Source of the DNA: Phytopythium helicoides
Lineage: Eukaryota > Oomycota > Peronosporomycetes > Pythiales > Pythiaceae
DNA: 64,000 bases
Reading direction: 5' to 3'
Assembly (NCBI GenBank): GCA_024867545.1
Contig: JANFNE010000042.1
Span: forward strand, 1-64,000
The notes below the pieces were generated by a model. That model was not told the origin of the DNA and ran no database searches. It saw only the letters and a list, made by a program, of their open reading frames with translations. The position numbers were made by a program, and so were the translations under genes. Below, piece by piece: positions 12,001-21,822 of the stretch (position 1 is the first letter of the stretch; every line of letters begins with the position of its first letter).

Positions 12001-12210
12001 ACCAAGGAGAAAATCCAAGCAAAGGTACTAGACTCTGTGTCCAAGTTCTGGTCGTGCGATGACTGCGGCAAGATCTACTGGGAAGGCCCCAAGTACACTC
12101 CCACCGGCGCGTCAACAGACGCCGCAAACGACGCTGCCGGAATCTGCGGCGTCAAGTACCGGCCCGTCGCTCGCCGACCCGTTCATCTCATTCGGAAAGG
12201 CCTAGCGTAG
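8510..12210 (+). CDS. Mut-7/EXD3-like protein: DEDDy 3'-5' exonuclease + YbaK-like + Mut7-C RNase domains (paralog 2)
   Basis: Eleven exons: 8510-8956, 9041-9284, 9353-9405, 9470-9521, 9602-10134, 10197-10290, 10353-10411, 10473-10565, 10636-10745, 10816-11153, 11225-12210; 1002 aa. Same domain order as the divergent paralog: N-terminal helices; exonuclease (VGLDVEWKP, LKVGFNFESDL, YAALDAFCL); YbaK-like domain (KLDMAKVAKAF, FGFAPGTVAPFGH, KIKIYADSSL); Mut7-C (FLADSMVSQVGRWLR, VLTRDTTLPNRRDAG); zinc ribbon (CARC, CDDC). Exon sizes 52, 94, 59 and 93 nt are identical in the two genes and all shared phases match, so they arose by duplication of an intron-containing gene. This copy has one extra intron (9285-9352). 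The first intron holds a 30-T run. Exo motifs are intact, so both copies are probably active. Confidence 0.88.
8980..9009. repeat. Poly-T run inside intron 1
   Basis: Thirty consecutive T between donor (8957) and acceptor (9040) of the first intron of the + Mut-7-like gene. It is an extended polypyrimidine tract; its length is likely to vary between strains or sequencing runs. Confidence 0.9.
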
Positions 12211-12478
12211 TCGGTCGCTCCTGCGACTGTCGAAGGGTAAATCGGTAAGGCCATTCATGTGGCGTGCACGAATATGTATATTGTTGGATACGCGTATGAA
12301 AACCCTTGCTGCGTTGCATTCAACTTCGAATCATGAGGCTTGACGCGCATCAAAGTTTGATGATCAAACTGATGCGCATGTGACATGCGTTGACATGGGT
12401 ACACTGTACCGATAGCAGTTCTATGCCAGACGGATGCACACACTTCCAAGCCACGCCACGCCAACCACCAGCTCCGCA

Positions 12479-13567
12479 ATGTGCGACCGCCGCGGCACGA
12501 GCTTTGCGAGCGAGGTGGACGCGGCCATCGAGCGAGTGGTGGCGCACTTCGAGGAAAATGACCTGGCGCTGCGGCTCGACGTCCTGCGCAGCCTGAGCGC
12601 GCACGCTAAGCTTGCGTTCGAGGCCGAGCGCATCCGTGAGCGACTGCGCCAACACCCGGCGACCAAGGAGCTCGTCGACTGTGTTGCCACGCAGTCCAAG
12701 GTGTTTGAGCAGCTCACAGATTCACTTCGCGTTGACGACTGCAGCTGTGACTATGACGCGCAGCGCAACGTCGTGATGAGCACCACCACGCGCTGGTCAT
12801 TGCCATTTACTGGCGCAACCAAGGCTGGAGATCGCAAGAAGAAGCGCAGGAAGGGCGAGAGCGCGGCTTCTAGTGCAAAGCTGGATGCGCCGCTACTTGT
12901 ACACTATAGTTTCTCCCGAAAGCTGAACGAGGAGGGAGAGACCGAGCTGCAGCTGACTGTGACGGCACGGCTGGGAGATGATTCTGCGCCGAGCGAGATA
13001 GTGCACTTCGCCATGGCTAGCGCGTCACCGTACCCGCGCAGCTTCTACGAGGAAGTCCGAGAGTTTGGCTCTGACGACGAAGGCGAAGAAGGCAAAGAAT
13101 ATGCCAGTGATGTGGAGGTTTCCAGCAAGCCTAGCAAAGGTGGCAAGCCTGCGCGAAAACAGTCGGATGCCAGCGTCAAATCGACACGCTCACACAAAAG
13201 CGCAAAAAGTTCAATCGACGAAGCAGTCGATGAAGATGACGGAAACGATGATGAAGGCGAGGAGGGAGAGTCGTATGGTGAGGCTATCTTGGCGTTCCGT
13301 TTTGACGACAAGGTGCTGGACGAAATCATGACGTGGTTGAAAGAACACGACACAAAGTATGGCGATGAGATCGACCAGGCTGATGTCATCGGCTTTTTCT
13401 TAGCCCCGCCCGTTCATGAAGACGAGTGGCTGCTAGACGAGCGTATCTGTGAGATCCTCTTCAGCTCGGGCGCTGAGTTTACTGACGAAGAGGGCGGCGA
13501 GGAAGGCAGCGAGGTAGAAGGAGTAGGAGAGGGAGAGGAAGAGGAGGAGGAAGTTGACAACGAATAA
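12479..13567 (+). CDS. Acidic hypothetical protein, 362 aa
   Basis: Not recognised. The preferred ATG is 12479; an in-frame ATG at 12434 would add 15 residues that look like leader sequence. The first ~100 residues are predicted helical (repeated A/L/E/R pattern). A Lys/Arg-rich patch (KKKRRKGE) lies around 122-130, a possible nuclear signal. The middle is Ser/Lys/Asp-rich. The C-terminal ~100 residues begin with an ordered-looking segment (AILAFRFDDKVLDEIMTW) and end in an almost pure Glu/Gly tail. It lies 268 bp after the Mut-7-like gene, on the same strand. Confidence 0.6.
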   Translation: MCDRRGTSFASEVDAAIERVVAHFEENDLALRLDVLRSLSAHAKLAFEAERIRERLRQHPATKELVDCVATQSKVFEQLTDSLRVDDCSCDYDAQRNVVMSTTTRWSLPFTGATKAGDRKKKRRKGESAASSAKLDAPLLVHYSFSRKLNEEGETELQLTVTARLGDDSAPSEIVHFAMASASPYPRSFYEEVREFGSDDEGEEGKEYASDVEVSSKPSKGGKPARKQSDASVKSTRSHKSAKSSIDEAVDEDDGNDDEGEEGESYGEAILAFRFDDKVLDEIMTWLKEHDTKYGDEIDQADVIGFFLAPPVHEDEWLLDERICEILFSSGAEFTDEEGGEEGSEVEGVGEGEEEEEEVDNE

Positions 13568-13853
13568 GCACTTGCTCATGTGGTTAGTAAGGATCTACTT
13601 CTCATATGTGTCTCTCATCTCGCGAATGGGAAGAATGACTCCTGGGAAAATGTTGCAGATCACAGTACGTTGCCTCCAAAGCTCAAGTCACAGCTCTTCC
13701 GTTTCGCAGTATTTCAGGCAGTTGATGCGATCTCAAATAGCACCAGCACTTCAACGACCCAGTCAAACCTGGACTTGTCTGTCAAACGGCCGCCCCAGGC
13801 GTGTGCAAGTTGCTCAAGCTGGAAGACTCCCTCCGGGTTGCTGGAGCTCTGGA

Positions 13854-16800
13854 ATGGCGATCACAGACCGGTCGGCTCCACCTCAAAAAGCTGCAAAGCA
13901 GTCAATCCTACGTCCTCCTGTTTCGGCGATGGATGCAATCGACGACCTTTACGAAAACAATGCGTTCGGCGACGAAGAGGATGAAGACGTCGATACAATT
14001 ATGCCCATCGCCGTGGGAGGTAAAAAACAACTCGCGAAGTCGCCACCGGCACGAGATGTAATTGATGCAAAGCAATCCCGCGGTTCAGACAAGGACAACA
14101 ACGGAGGTGGAGTGCAATTCAATGTTTGGGTTGCACGCAAGGACAAGTACGAGCGGATGGCGCTGGCGTTGAGCAAACTCAATACGGAGCGTGCGGCAGA
14201 CGATAGCAAGTGGCTCGATGTAGCTGTAGCGCTTGCAGCAACAGACTGTGCTCTCAAAACCGGTCGTTCTGAGCGATGCGATTGCCCTGGAGTCTGTCGA
14301 AATAGTTCCCATGCTGTCACGAGACAGCGTACCCGGTGTCAGTGTCCCGCCAAGAAGTGCTCGCTGTGTGGCCGCTGTGTGAACACCGCCCCAGGACAGA
14401 TCACTTCGAAGATGGCAGAGGTGTTAGCGCCGCTCCGGCCAGGGGTTACCAGCAACCAACCACCGTCCGTCATTTTGTCTATTGCCGAGGAAATTGTGAG
14501 TGCTGGAGAGGGGAAATGCTTGGCACCAGGAGCACCGAAGATATCTCGAGCGGCTGTGCGAATGGCGCAAGCTGTAATGGCGCAGTGCAGTGTACTCGAA
14601 GGTGCTGACGGTTCGTCTAACCGCGTGCAGCGCCCATGTTCATGTCCCTTGCGCTCCCTCGGTGAGCTCTGGGTAAAGTGGACTACTCGGTATCACACGT
14701 TTTCGCGTGTGCCACTGACCGAGAAAGAGGCTTCGCAGTTTGCAATTGGAACACGACAGATGATGGAACACGACGATGCTGAGCCTGATAAATATTACAT
14801 GACGCTCAAATGGCACCAGGCTGCCAAGCCACAAAAGGGCGATACGGCCAAGATTGCTGCTCGTCGACAGCTTACTCCCGATCAAAAGAAGCAAAATGCG
14901 GTGAGTGCCATCGTTGCTTCGTTCTTTCTTTTCTGCTTTGTTTTGATAGTTCGAGCTGTCCGACTAATTCTTGACATGTTGGATAGCTATTCCTGACACT
15001 GTGCAAGCGGTACTGGAAGCAGGCACAACACCGTGTAGTCGAGCAGCTTCAAACAAAACTGGGCGAGTTTGAGGCGCTACCAGTCGAAAAGAAGCTGCAG
15101 CTGGGTGCTGTATTGGCTAGCTCTATCCCAGCAAGCTCGTCCAATTCGCTGAACGGAGATGCACTTGCAGTTGCGGCATTGGAGCTGCAAACTCTGAACA
15201 AGCTGGGTGTCAAGCGCATGCTTCAATGGGTTGAAGAAGATCTGGAAGCTATCGACGCTCAGAAACGTGATGAATTGAAAGAAAAAGCAGAAGGCGGCCT
15301 TGCTGCCCACAATGCATGGGTGCGCAAGAAAGATCGACTCCGGATCCGCATGCCGACTCCAACTAAGGGAGAAGTTGGGAGTGGAACAGCCTCGCGCATG
15401 GACTTTTCAAATAAGGGAGCAGTCCGGCGAAAGAATTTTAAGGCACCATCCACAACAGTCGAGCTGATGCGGAACAGTGGTTTGAAGTATGTGCACGCTA
15501 TGAACGATGGTTTCCAAGGGCGTGGCGGCGATCTTGAGAAGTGCAAGCAGTTGCTGGTTAAGCAGGGTCACGTTCTCAAAGCCAATTTTAACGACTCTGG
15601 TGGCGGTGGATACGACGATGAAGACTCTGGGTTCTCAAAGGATCGCTATCACTATGAGCGAGCGAACAACCCAGCCCGAAAGAAACGAAACGAGGGTGAC
15701 AAGGCTCGGCGTCAGCAGTCACAGGCGAGTTTCGCCTCATGGACTGCGCACAAGGCACTTCGAGATAAGGCACTAAAGTTTCTTGACCACCTTCCGTCCC
15801 CATCCGAAGATGACGACTCTGAGCCCCAAGACCAAGATGAAGCTCACGATTTCACGATGACCAGGTGGGAGCAAATCGGGCGTGCTCTCAAAGCAGTTGA
15901 CCGGACGTTATTAGAGGCATGGGTACGGTGGACAGGCGGTTTTCGGAGCGCAGCAATCTGTCGAGCTCTCTGGGAGAGTTTCCCCCCAGTCGCTTGTGAT
16001 GTCCACTGCGCATCATCAGCGATTCGTGATGTGTTCTTGAAGCTACTTCATCGGCGGGGGATTAATTATCGCCAAGCATTTGCAGACCATTGTGAACGCA
16101 AGTACAAGCGCGCAATGGCTCGACGTGATAACGGCGACGAGGCAGAAAGCGATCTCCCCGATGATATGAACGAGCAACAGCAAATGGATTACTATGCAAC
16201 TATGAATCGTCGTGAATTTACTCGTTTTTTGGCAGATCAAGGGATTATAGTGCAACCAGAAGAAGCTCAAAGACTTGTCGAATACTTCAGCTACGACGAG
16301 GAAAGTGGGGATACCGGAGATGAGCGCGTTAGCATGCCAAAGTTCCTCTCCATTGTTGGAGACGAGCGTCGTATCCAGTGCCATGGAGATACGGATATGT
16401 TGTTGCGTCATGTGTGTATGTGGGAGACCGTATGTCACGAATGCGGTATGCTACGTGCTTTCCAGCTTGTTGTCAGCAACACATCGAGCTCAAGTGGGGG
16501 AGGTGGAAGTCGTCTTCGAGCTGAGCTCCCTGGACACGTCAAACGTCGAGAGCAAGCAAACAGTAGATTTAACTGCTCCCCTGAATGCGATCTCCGGGTT
16601 GTCAAGAAGATTGCTCCGACACCGTGCTCTTTTTCCAAATGGAGTGATGAGCAAGCACTACCATTTCTTAAAAAGCTTGAGCTTTGGTCAGCTGCTCCTC
16701 GAGAGCAACGGGTGCTACAACAACTTGTGACTAATGGACAACCACCCGATGCACCTCCACTGTACCGCATTGACAGGGAGGAGGAAATTGGCGATGACGG

Positions 16801-19384
16801 GGACAACAATGATAACGAGAAGGCAGTAGATTCTACCACGATGCTTCTACTTCGGTGGGCACCTCCGCGTGTAGCAGGAAACAATGGAGCAGCTTTCTAC
16901 CAGTTGGAAACTGCCGGAGCCGAGGGCACGCTCTCATTCCGAAAGAACGAATTTCGTGAGATCTGTCGCGACCCGCGTGACTTCAGCGATAATGGAGGCA
17001 AGCCACGATACCAGTTTCTAGTTACTGGCCTCTCACCAAACACTAAGTACGCATTCCGAGTGCGAGCGCTGAATGGATTTGGTGCCGGCCCTTACACCCT
17101 TTCCTACTTCGTGACGGCCCCAGCCTCTCCGCCTACACCAGTGGCCGTCAAAGTGAGCCCTAGTAGCATTGCTCTCGCGTGGGATACATCTCGATCTTAC
17201 CAACGGCAACTGAAAGAGATCCGGCGAGTGTTTGATTCCGCAGATGTCAATGGCGACGGCGTTATCTCGCGGGATGAATTTATGGACCAGCTGGAGCGCA
17301 GAGAACCAAGGTTGCTCGAGTTTTTGCAGCGCGTTACGATGGGTAAAAGCTCCAGTAACGGACCACCTCTTAGCGTATTTGACGTGATCGAGACCGATGA
17401 CAGCGAAAATCTCTCGTGGCAAGAGTTTCTTGGGTTCTTTCACGGCGTTCTTGAAGGGAGCAACGAAGACGTTGATAGCGATGACGATGACCCCACTAGC
17501 GGGAAATTGTCGAGAGTTAATTCTCGATCACAACTACCTGGTGGATCGGTGTCAACTCGTACTGCTGGAACACTGACTAGAAAGAGAGCGGATGCTTCGC
17601 CTGGAAGTACTGCGCCAGTTGGAGCCTGCCGATTCATCTTGAAGCAGTGCACAAATGAAGCTGAAGGTGAATACGTCGAGATTTACCGCGGTACAACACC
17701 ATCATTTGTGGTTCACGGATTGGCAAGTGGGAGTACATTCCAGTTCCGCGTGCAGGCGGAGAACGAGGAGGGCCGGAGGAGCCTCCACAGTCCACCACTA
17801 GTCGTCAACACCCTTCTCGCAACCCCGGCTCCTCCTGTAGAGTGTGCTTCAGTTGGTGGGAGTGCTGTCAAGCTAAAGTGGAGCGCTGCGACAGCACGCC
17901 CTAGTGTTGCATATGACTCGATTCAGCAGCGAAATAGTGTAATGGTAAAACGCCAAGGTGGAAGCAGCCTTGGAGGTGCGGCAGCGCCCAAGCAAAGCGA
18001 CGAGATCACGAGACTGCTCAAGGAGTGGGCTCAAGAGACAAGCTTTGATGAAGGCGGCGTCGATTTTCGAGCTCGCTTTGATCGACTTGACGTGGACAAG
18101 AGTGGGTACATCGAGCTCCCTGAATTCCGCTCGCTACTTGCAGAGCTCGGTGTTACGCCGTCAGACGAACGCATGGCTGCATATCTTGCGGAATTTGACA
18201 CCGACTCGGACGGGAAGATCTCGTTTTCAGAGTTTGCTCGGTGGTGGAATAATGTCGACGATGTCCAATACGTTCTGAAGCGCGATAGTGGGCAGCGCGA
18301 TGACCAAGCAGAAGATGAAAGTAGGAGTGCGGCTTTGTCGGATATCAAGTCTTCCGAGATGTCCATTGTATCTTACCGGGGTAAGGACACAAGTGCCGTT
18401 GTGGCTGGTCTGGAGCCCAACACGCTCTATCGCTTTAGACTCCGAGTTGTTGGAGCTCATGCAAGTAGTCAGCTCAGTGATGCCCTCGAGATGTGGACGG
18501 TGCCTTATGCCCCTTCTCGACCTGGTCGAGTTTGTGTGTCGTGTACCTCTGCTCTGCTTCGCTGGCACCCTGGAGTCCGTGGAGCATCAAAATTTGTGCT
18601 GGAATTGAAACTCATCGAGACACTTGGAAATGAGTCTGGGGCTCCCAGTGCAGGCCGTAGCGCTCCAGTGAACGGTGGCAACTGGACAAACGTTTACGAA
18701 GGCTCCGAACCGCTTGCCTTAGTCACAGAGCTGTTACCAAGTACAGTGTATCGCGCGCGTGTATTCGCTCTCAATCGAGTGGGAGGATTAAGCGATCAGT
18801 CAACGGTGATGCAAGTTTGCACACCAGGAAGCCGCGAAGAAGAGCGTGCAGCAGGTGGTGGTGTGATGCGACCATCGAACGCCGCCGAACATTTCACAAT
18901 CGAGTGTGGTGAGGTCGGTGACCTAGTTCGCGGAGACTCGGTCCTGTTCTGTGAGCGATTGTATCGCAACGCAGACGGTAGAACTGCAAAAACGTCCACA
19001 TCTGCGTCAGTGTACTCAATGGGCAGTGCTGCCGGCTCCATGATCGCCATCGGAGAGCGGACGGTTGCAGCTCGAGTTGTCAGTGTCAAAATGGATGACA
19101 AATATGGCCGGGTGCTGTCCATGATAGTGCTCTGGAGCACGGCGCAATTGTACGACGACCAGACGAATGATAAGCGGAGTAGCACGTCTAGCCTGTCATC
19201 CAAGCGAGCTGCCGGAGGAAGCAAAGTAGTAGCTAGTTCTGGTACGAGCCTCATGGGTGCCGGACATGTTCTCGCGTCAGATCTCAAGATTTCACGGCGG
19301 GAGAAGAGCTTGTACAGATTTGACACATTCCGAAAGGAGTGGGTGGACGAACGCGCAAGGCTCGCAGACTCTTGGGACCAGTAG
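13854..19384 (+). CDS. Large FN3/EF-hand protein with EF-hand pairs inserted into FN3 domains
   Basis: Two coding exons, 13854-14900 and 14987-19384, about 1814 aa. The start is uncertain: the frame is open upstream to 13554, but the extension is low-complexity and overlaps the preceding gene. Residues about 140-190 hold a Cys cluster (CDCPGVC...CQCPAKKCSLCGRC) that may bind zinc. From ~944 there is a run of FN3 domains, each recognisable by a W in strand B and a L.P.T.Y.FRV.A.N..G motif. Two EF-hand pairs are present: loops DVNGDGVISRDE (about 1100) with a partner at about 1150, and DVDKSGYIELPE (about 1383) with DTDSDGKISFSE (about 1423). Each pair falls between strand B and strand C of an FN3 domain. 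A calcium-sensing scaffold, possibly cytoskeletal, is inference; no catalytic domain is visible. Convergent with the METTL13-like gene (79-bp gap). Confidence 0.8.
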
Positions 19385-19463
19385 ATAGAGCAGTGCTACA
19401 AATGCGAACCCACAGTTGATTCACTTATCGCGCAACTCTGTCCTAGAATCTATCGGGTGCTAA

Positions 19464-21689
19464 TCAAGAAAGCTGGATGTCGCGGATGAGCTCGCACAGG
19501 TCATCATCCACGTATGCCGGCAGGTCCTGCGCCTTGCCTCGGCGCTTGCCGAATTCTTGCAACTGCTTGAGTACTGCTGAGCTGCTTACCCCCTTCCTGT
19601 CCTTGCGGATAAATACGACGCTATTGACATCTTGCTCACTTGGGCGAAGAACAAACACGCTCGAGCCCTCAAAAACCTGCTTCAGTCGCGCAACGATTTG
19701 CTGAAAGAGCGCCGAATCACGGCAGGAAACATTCAACAGCATGACACCACCGTCAGACAGAAGCGTAAAGGAGTCGCGAAGGAACTTTTCCTCCACAAAG
19801 GCAACGGGCGGGCAGCTCATGCCCACACTGCGTTCCTTGGCGTCGACATCCACAATGATAGAATCCACACGCAGATCATCATTCTGCGGAGCCTCGGAGG
19901 CTGCCTTCGCGCGGTCGCCAACGTACACAAGACCATCCGCAATCACGACATCCATGCGGCCATCTTGCTGGAAGCCAAAATATTGCTCTGCAACCGTCAC
20001 GATCGTTGGATCAAGCTCGCATGCTGTCATGCGAACACTCGGGACGTTGTCGTGAACGTACTTGGCGAGACAACCACCTCCAAGACCGATAAGCAGCGAT
20101 CGGTGGGTCTTTTCTCCGGTTTGGGCGTGCGGGCCGAGCCACGAAGCGTGCAGTGCAGCGACCATACCCTTGTGGTACTCGAAAGCCAGATACTCAGTGT
20201 CAACCGTCGAGTTAGCCGCGCTCTTCTTCTTCTTCTTGTTCTTCTTCTTCTTGCTGCTGCCCTCGCTTCCAGCGTTCTTGGTGCCTCCGCCAACAATGAG
20301 CCGAACCTCACTCTGAATCACGTTGGTATTACTCAAGAACACAAGACGGCGCAGGCGGTCACCCGAATCGTCGACTTCCTCGATGAAGTACGCGCCACTC
20401 AGCGTTGACTGGCCCTGGTGGATAATATTACGCTTGCCTAGACCCTCCTCGACAGTCAGGTATGGGATCTTCTCGTTTGAGGCGAGCGTCTCGGGGGCAA
20501 GCTCCATGATTTTCGCGTTCAGCTCTTCCTGGACTTGCGTTGTGCTGTCAAAGTTGTGTCCGCGACCAAGCGCAACGAGGATGAGGCGACTGAAACCCGC
20601 ACCACCCGCGAGCTCTGCAGCACCCTCCTCGGTTGAAAACATCCACTCGTGCTCGCGGCCCTGGGGGATGAGAAACACGGCGCAGCTGCCGTTCGGACCA
20701 CGCATGCTTACGTCCACGAGGCGCAATGTGAAACGCGGCACTGGGTCTGCCTCGGGGGCAGTCGCGTCGTCGCTGTTGTTCGCGATGAGCTCGATCACTT
20801 CTTGCCGGCCGACCTGAAGCTTCTTGAGTGCACCTTGCGTCATGGTGTACCACTGAGTCGCCTCCACTTCGTGAGTCAGCCACTGCTGGCGAGCAAGGCC
20901 ACTGTCGTGCTCGAAGGGCTTGGCGTTGTACAACGCCTTGCGGGCGCTGGGCAAATGGCGAGCGACCTTGGACGTCGTGATGAGGAACGGGATGAAGGGC
21001 TTACGCGCGTCGCGGGGCACTTCGCGCACGCTCACGGCCCATCCATTGGGTGCGTCGGCACTCTCAGCCTCCTTGGGGTTAGCCGAAAGGCAGAAGAAAG
21101 TGAGCACGTGGCGCAGGATAAAGTCCTGTGCCATGGTGACGCAGAAGTATCGTCCTCCCGGCGCGAGCACGCGCTGCACCTCGAGCAGCATCTTGGTGGC
21201 GTCCTGGCGGATCTCGTCCGTGTCGCTGGCCATGAGCGCGTCGAGCGCGCCCTTGTCGACGACGAGGTCGAAGGAGCCTGCCTGGAAGTCGCGCATGTCG
21301 GTCATGTCCATGACCCGCCACTGCATGTCCGGGTGCTTGCGTCGCATCTCGTCCACGACGCGCTCGCTGAAGTCGACGCTCACGAGCGAGGAGAACCCGT
21401 CGTCTGCCAGCTGCTTGCTGAGCTCCGAGTTGCCGCAGCCCACGACGAGCACGCGCACGGCGCGCTTGAGCTTGGCGAGCAGCGCGCGCGGCGCCGCCGA
21501 GGCCGCCGGGAGCCCCAGCTCGGCGTGCAGCGCGCGCTGCAGCTGCGCGTACTCTCCGTACCACTCGAACGCCTCCTCGCTGCGCTTCTCGAAGAACGCG
21601 TCCCAGTACTCCTTCTTGCGGAAGTCCTCATACTGGCGCGGCAGCAGCTCGCTCATGGCGGCTCGGCTCGTCTCGGAAAGTGATGGCAT
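19464..21689 (-). CDS. METTL13-like eEF1A lysine/N-terminal methyltransferase
   Basis: Single exon, 741 aa from the ATG at 21689; a second ATG at 21656 is also possible. METTL13 (EEF1AKNMT) methylates the N-terminus and Lys55 of translation factor eEF1A using two methyltransferase domains. Both are visible. The N-terminal domain begins with YEDFRKKEYWDAFFEKR and has SAM motif VLVVGCGNSELS (about 80-91), followed by SVDFSERVVDEM and FDLVVDKGALDAL. The C-terminal domain is spermidine-synthase-like, with LLIGLGGGCLAKYV, then ACELDPTIVTVAEQYFGF and VIADGLVYV. A Lys-rich low-complexity insert (about 470-485) separates them. The length is close to the animal enzyme (about 700 aa). Head-to-head with eRF3, itself a member of the eEF1A GTPase superfamily. 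Confidence 0.9.
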   Translation of the reverse strand: MPSLSETSRAAMSELLPRQYEDFRKKEYWDAFFEKRSEEAFEWYGEYAQLQRALHAELGLPAASAAPRALLAKLKRAVRVLVVGCGNSELSKQLADDGFSSLVSVDFSERVVDEMRRKHPDMQWRVMDMTDMRDFQAGSFDLVVDKGALDALMASDTDEIRQDATKMLLEVQRVLAPGGRYFCVTMAQDFILRHVLTFFCLSANPKEAESADAPNGWAVSVREVPRDARKPFIPFLITTSKVARHLPSARKALYNAKPFEHDSGLARQQWLTHEVEATQWYTMTQGALKKLQVGRQEVIELIANNSDDATAPEADPVPRFTLRLVDVSMRGPNGSCAVFLIPQGREHEWMFSTEEGAAELAGGAGFSRLILVALGRGHNFDSTTQVQEELNAKIMELAPETLASNEKIPYLTVEEGLGKRNIIHQGQSTLSGAYFIEEVDDSGDRLRRLVFLSNTNVIQSEVRLIVGGGTKNAGSEGSSKKKKNKKKKKSAANSTVDTEYLAFEYHKGMVAALHASWLGPHAQTGEKTHRSLLIGLGGGCLAKYVHDNVPSVRMTACELDPTIVTVAEQYFGFQQDGRMDVVIADGLVYVGDRAKAASEAPQNDDLRVDSIIVDVDAKERSVGMSCPPVAFVEEKFLRDSFTLLSDGGVMLLNVSCRDSALFQQIVARLKQVFEGSSVFVLRPSEQDVNSVVFIRKDRKGVSSSAVLKQLQEFGKRRGKAQDLPAYVDDDLCELIRDIQLS

Positions 21690-21822
21690 GCCATCGGCTG
21701 GCGCGCACACCGCCTCACGCTAACTCGAGGGAGTGACTACGCACCTATCGCCTGGAAGCGACCACACTCGGCCAACGAAGCCTCCCGCGCCACCAGCCAA
21801 GCTCGCCCGCCCTCCGTCCGCC
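21690..21822. promoter_or_regulatory. Bidirectional promoter between METTL13-like and eRF3 genes
   Basis: 133 bp between start codons, so both promoters must overlap. The strand-separated halves are C-rich towards eRF3. No clear TATA or CCAAT element is visible. Confidence 0.5.

Noticed and set aside
19464..21710. Start of the METTL13-like gene at 21710
   Set aside because: That codon is GTG; the first ATG in frame is at 21689.
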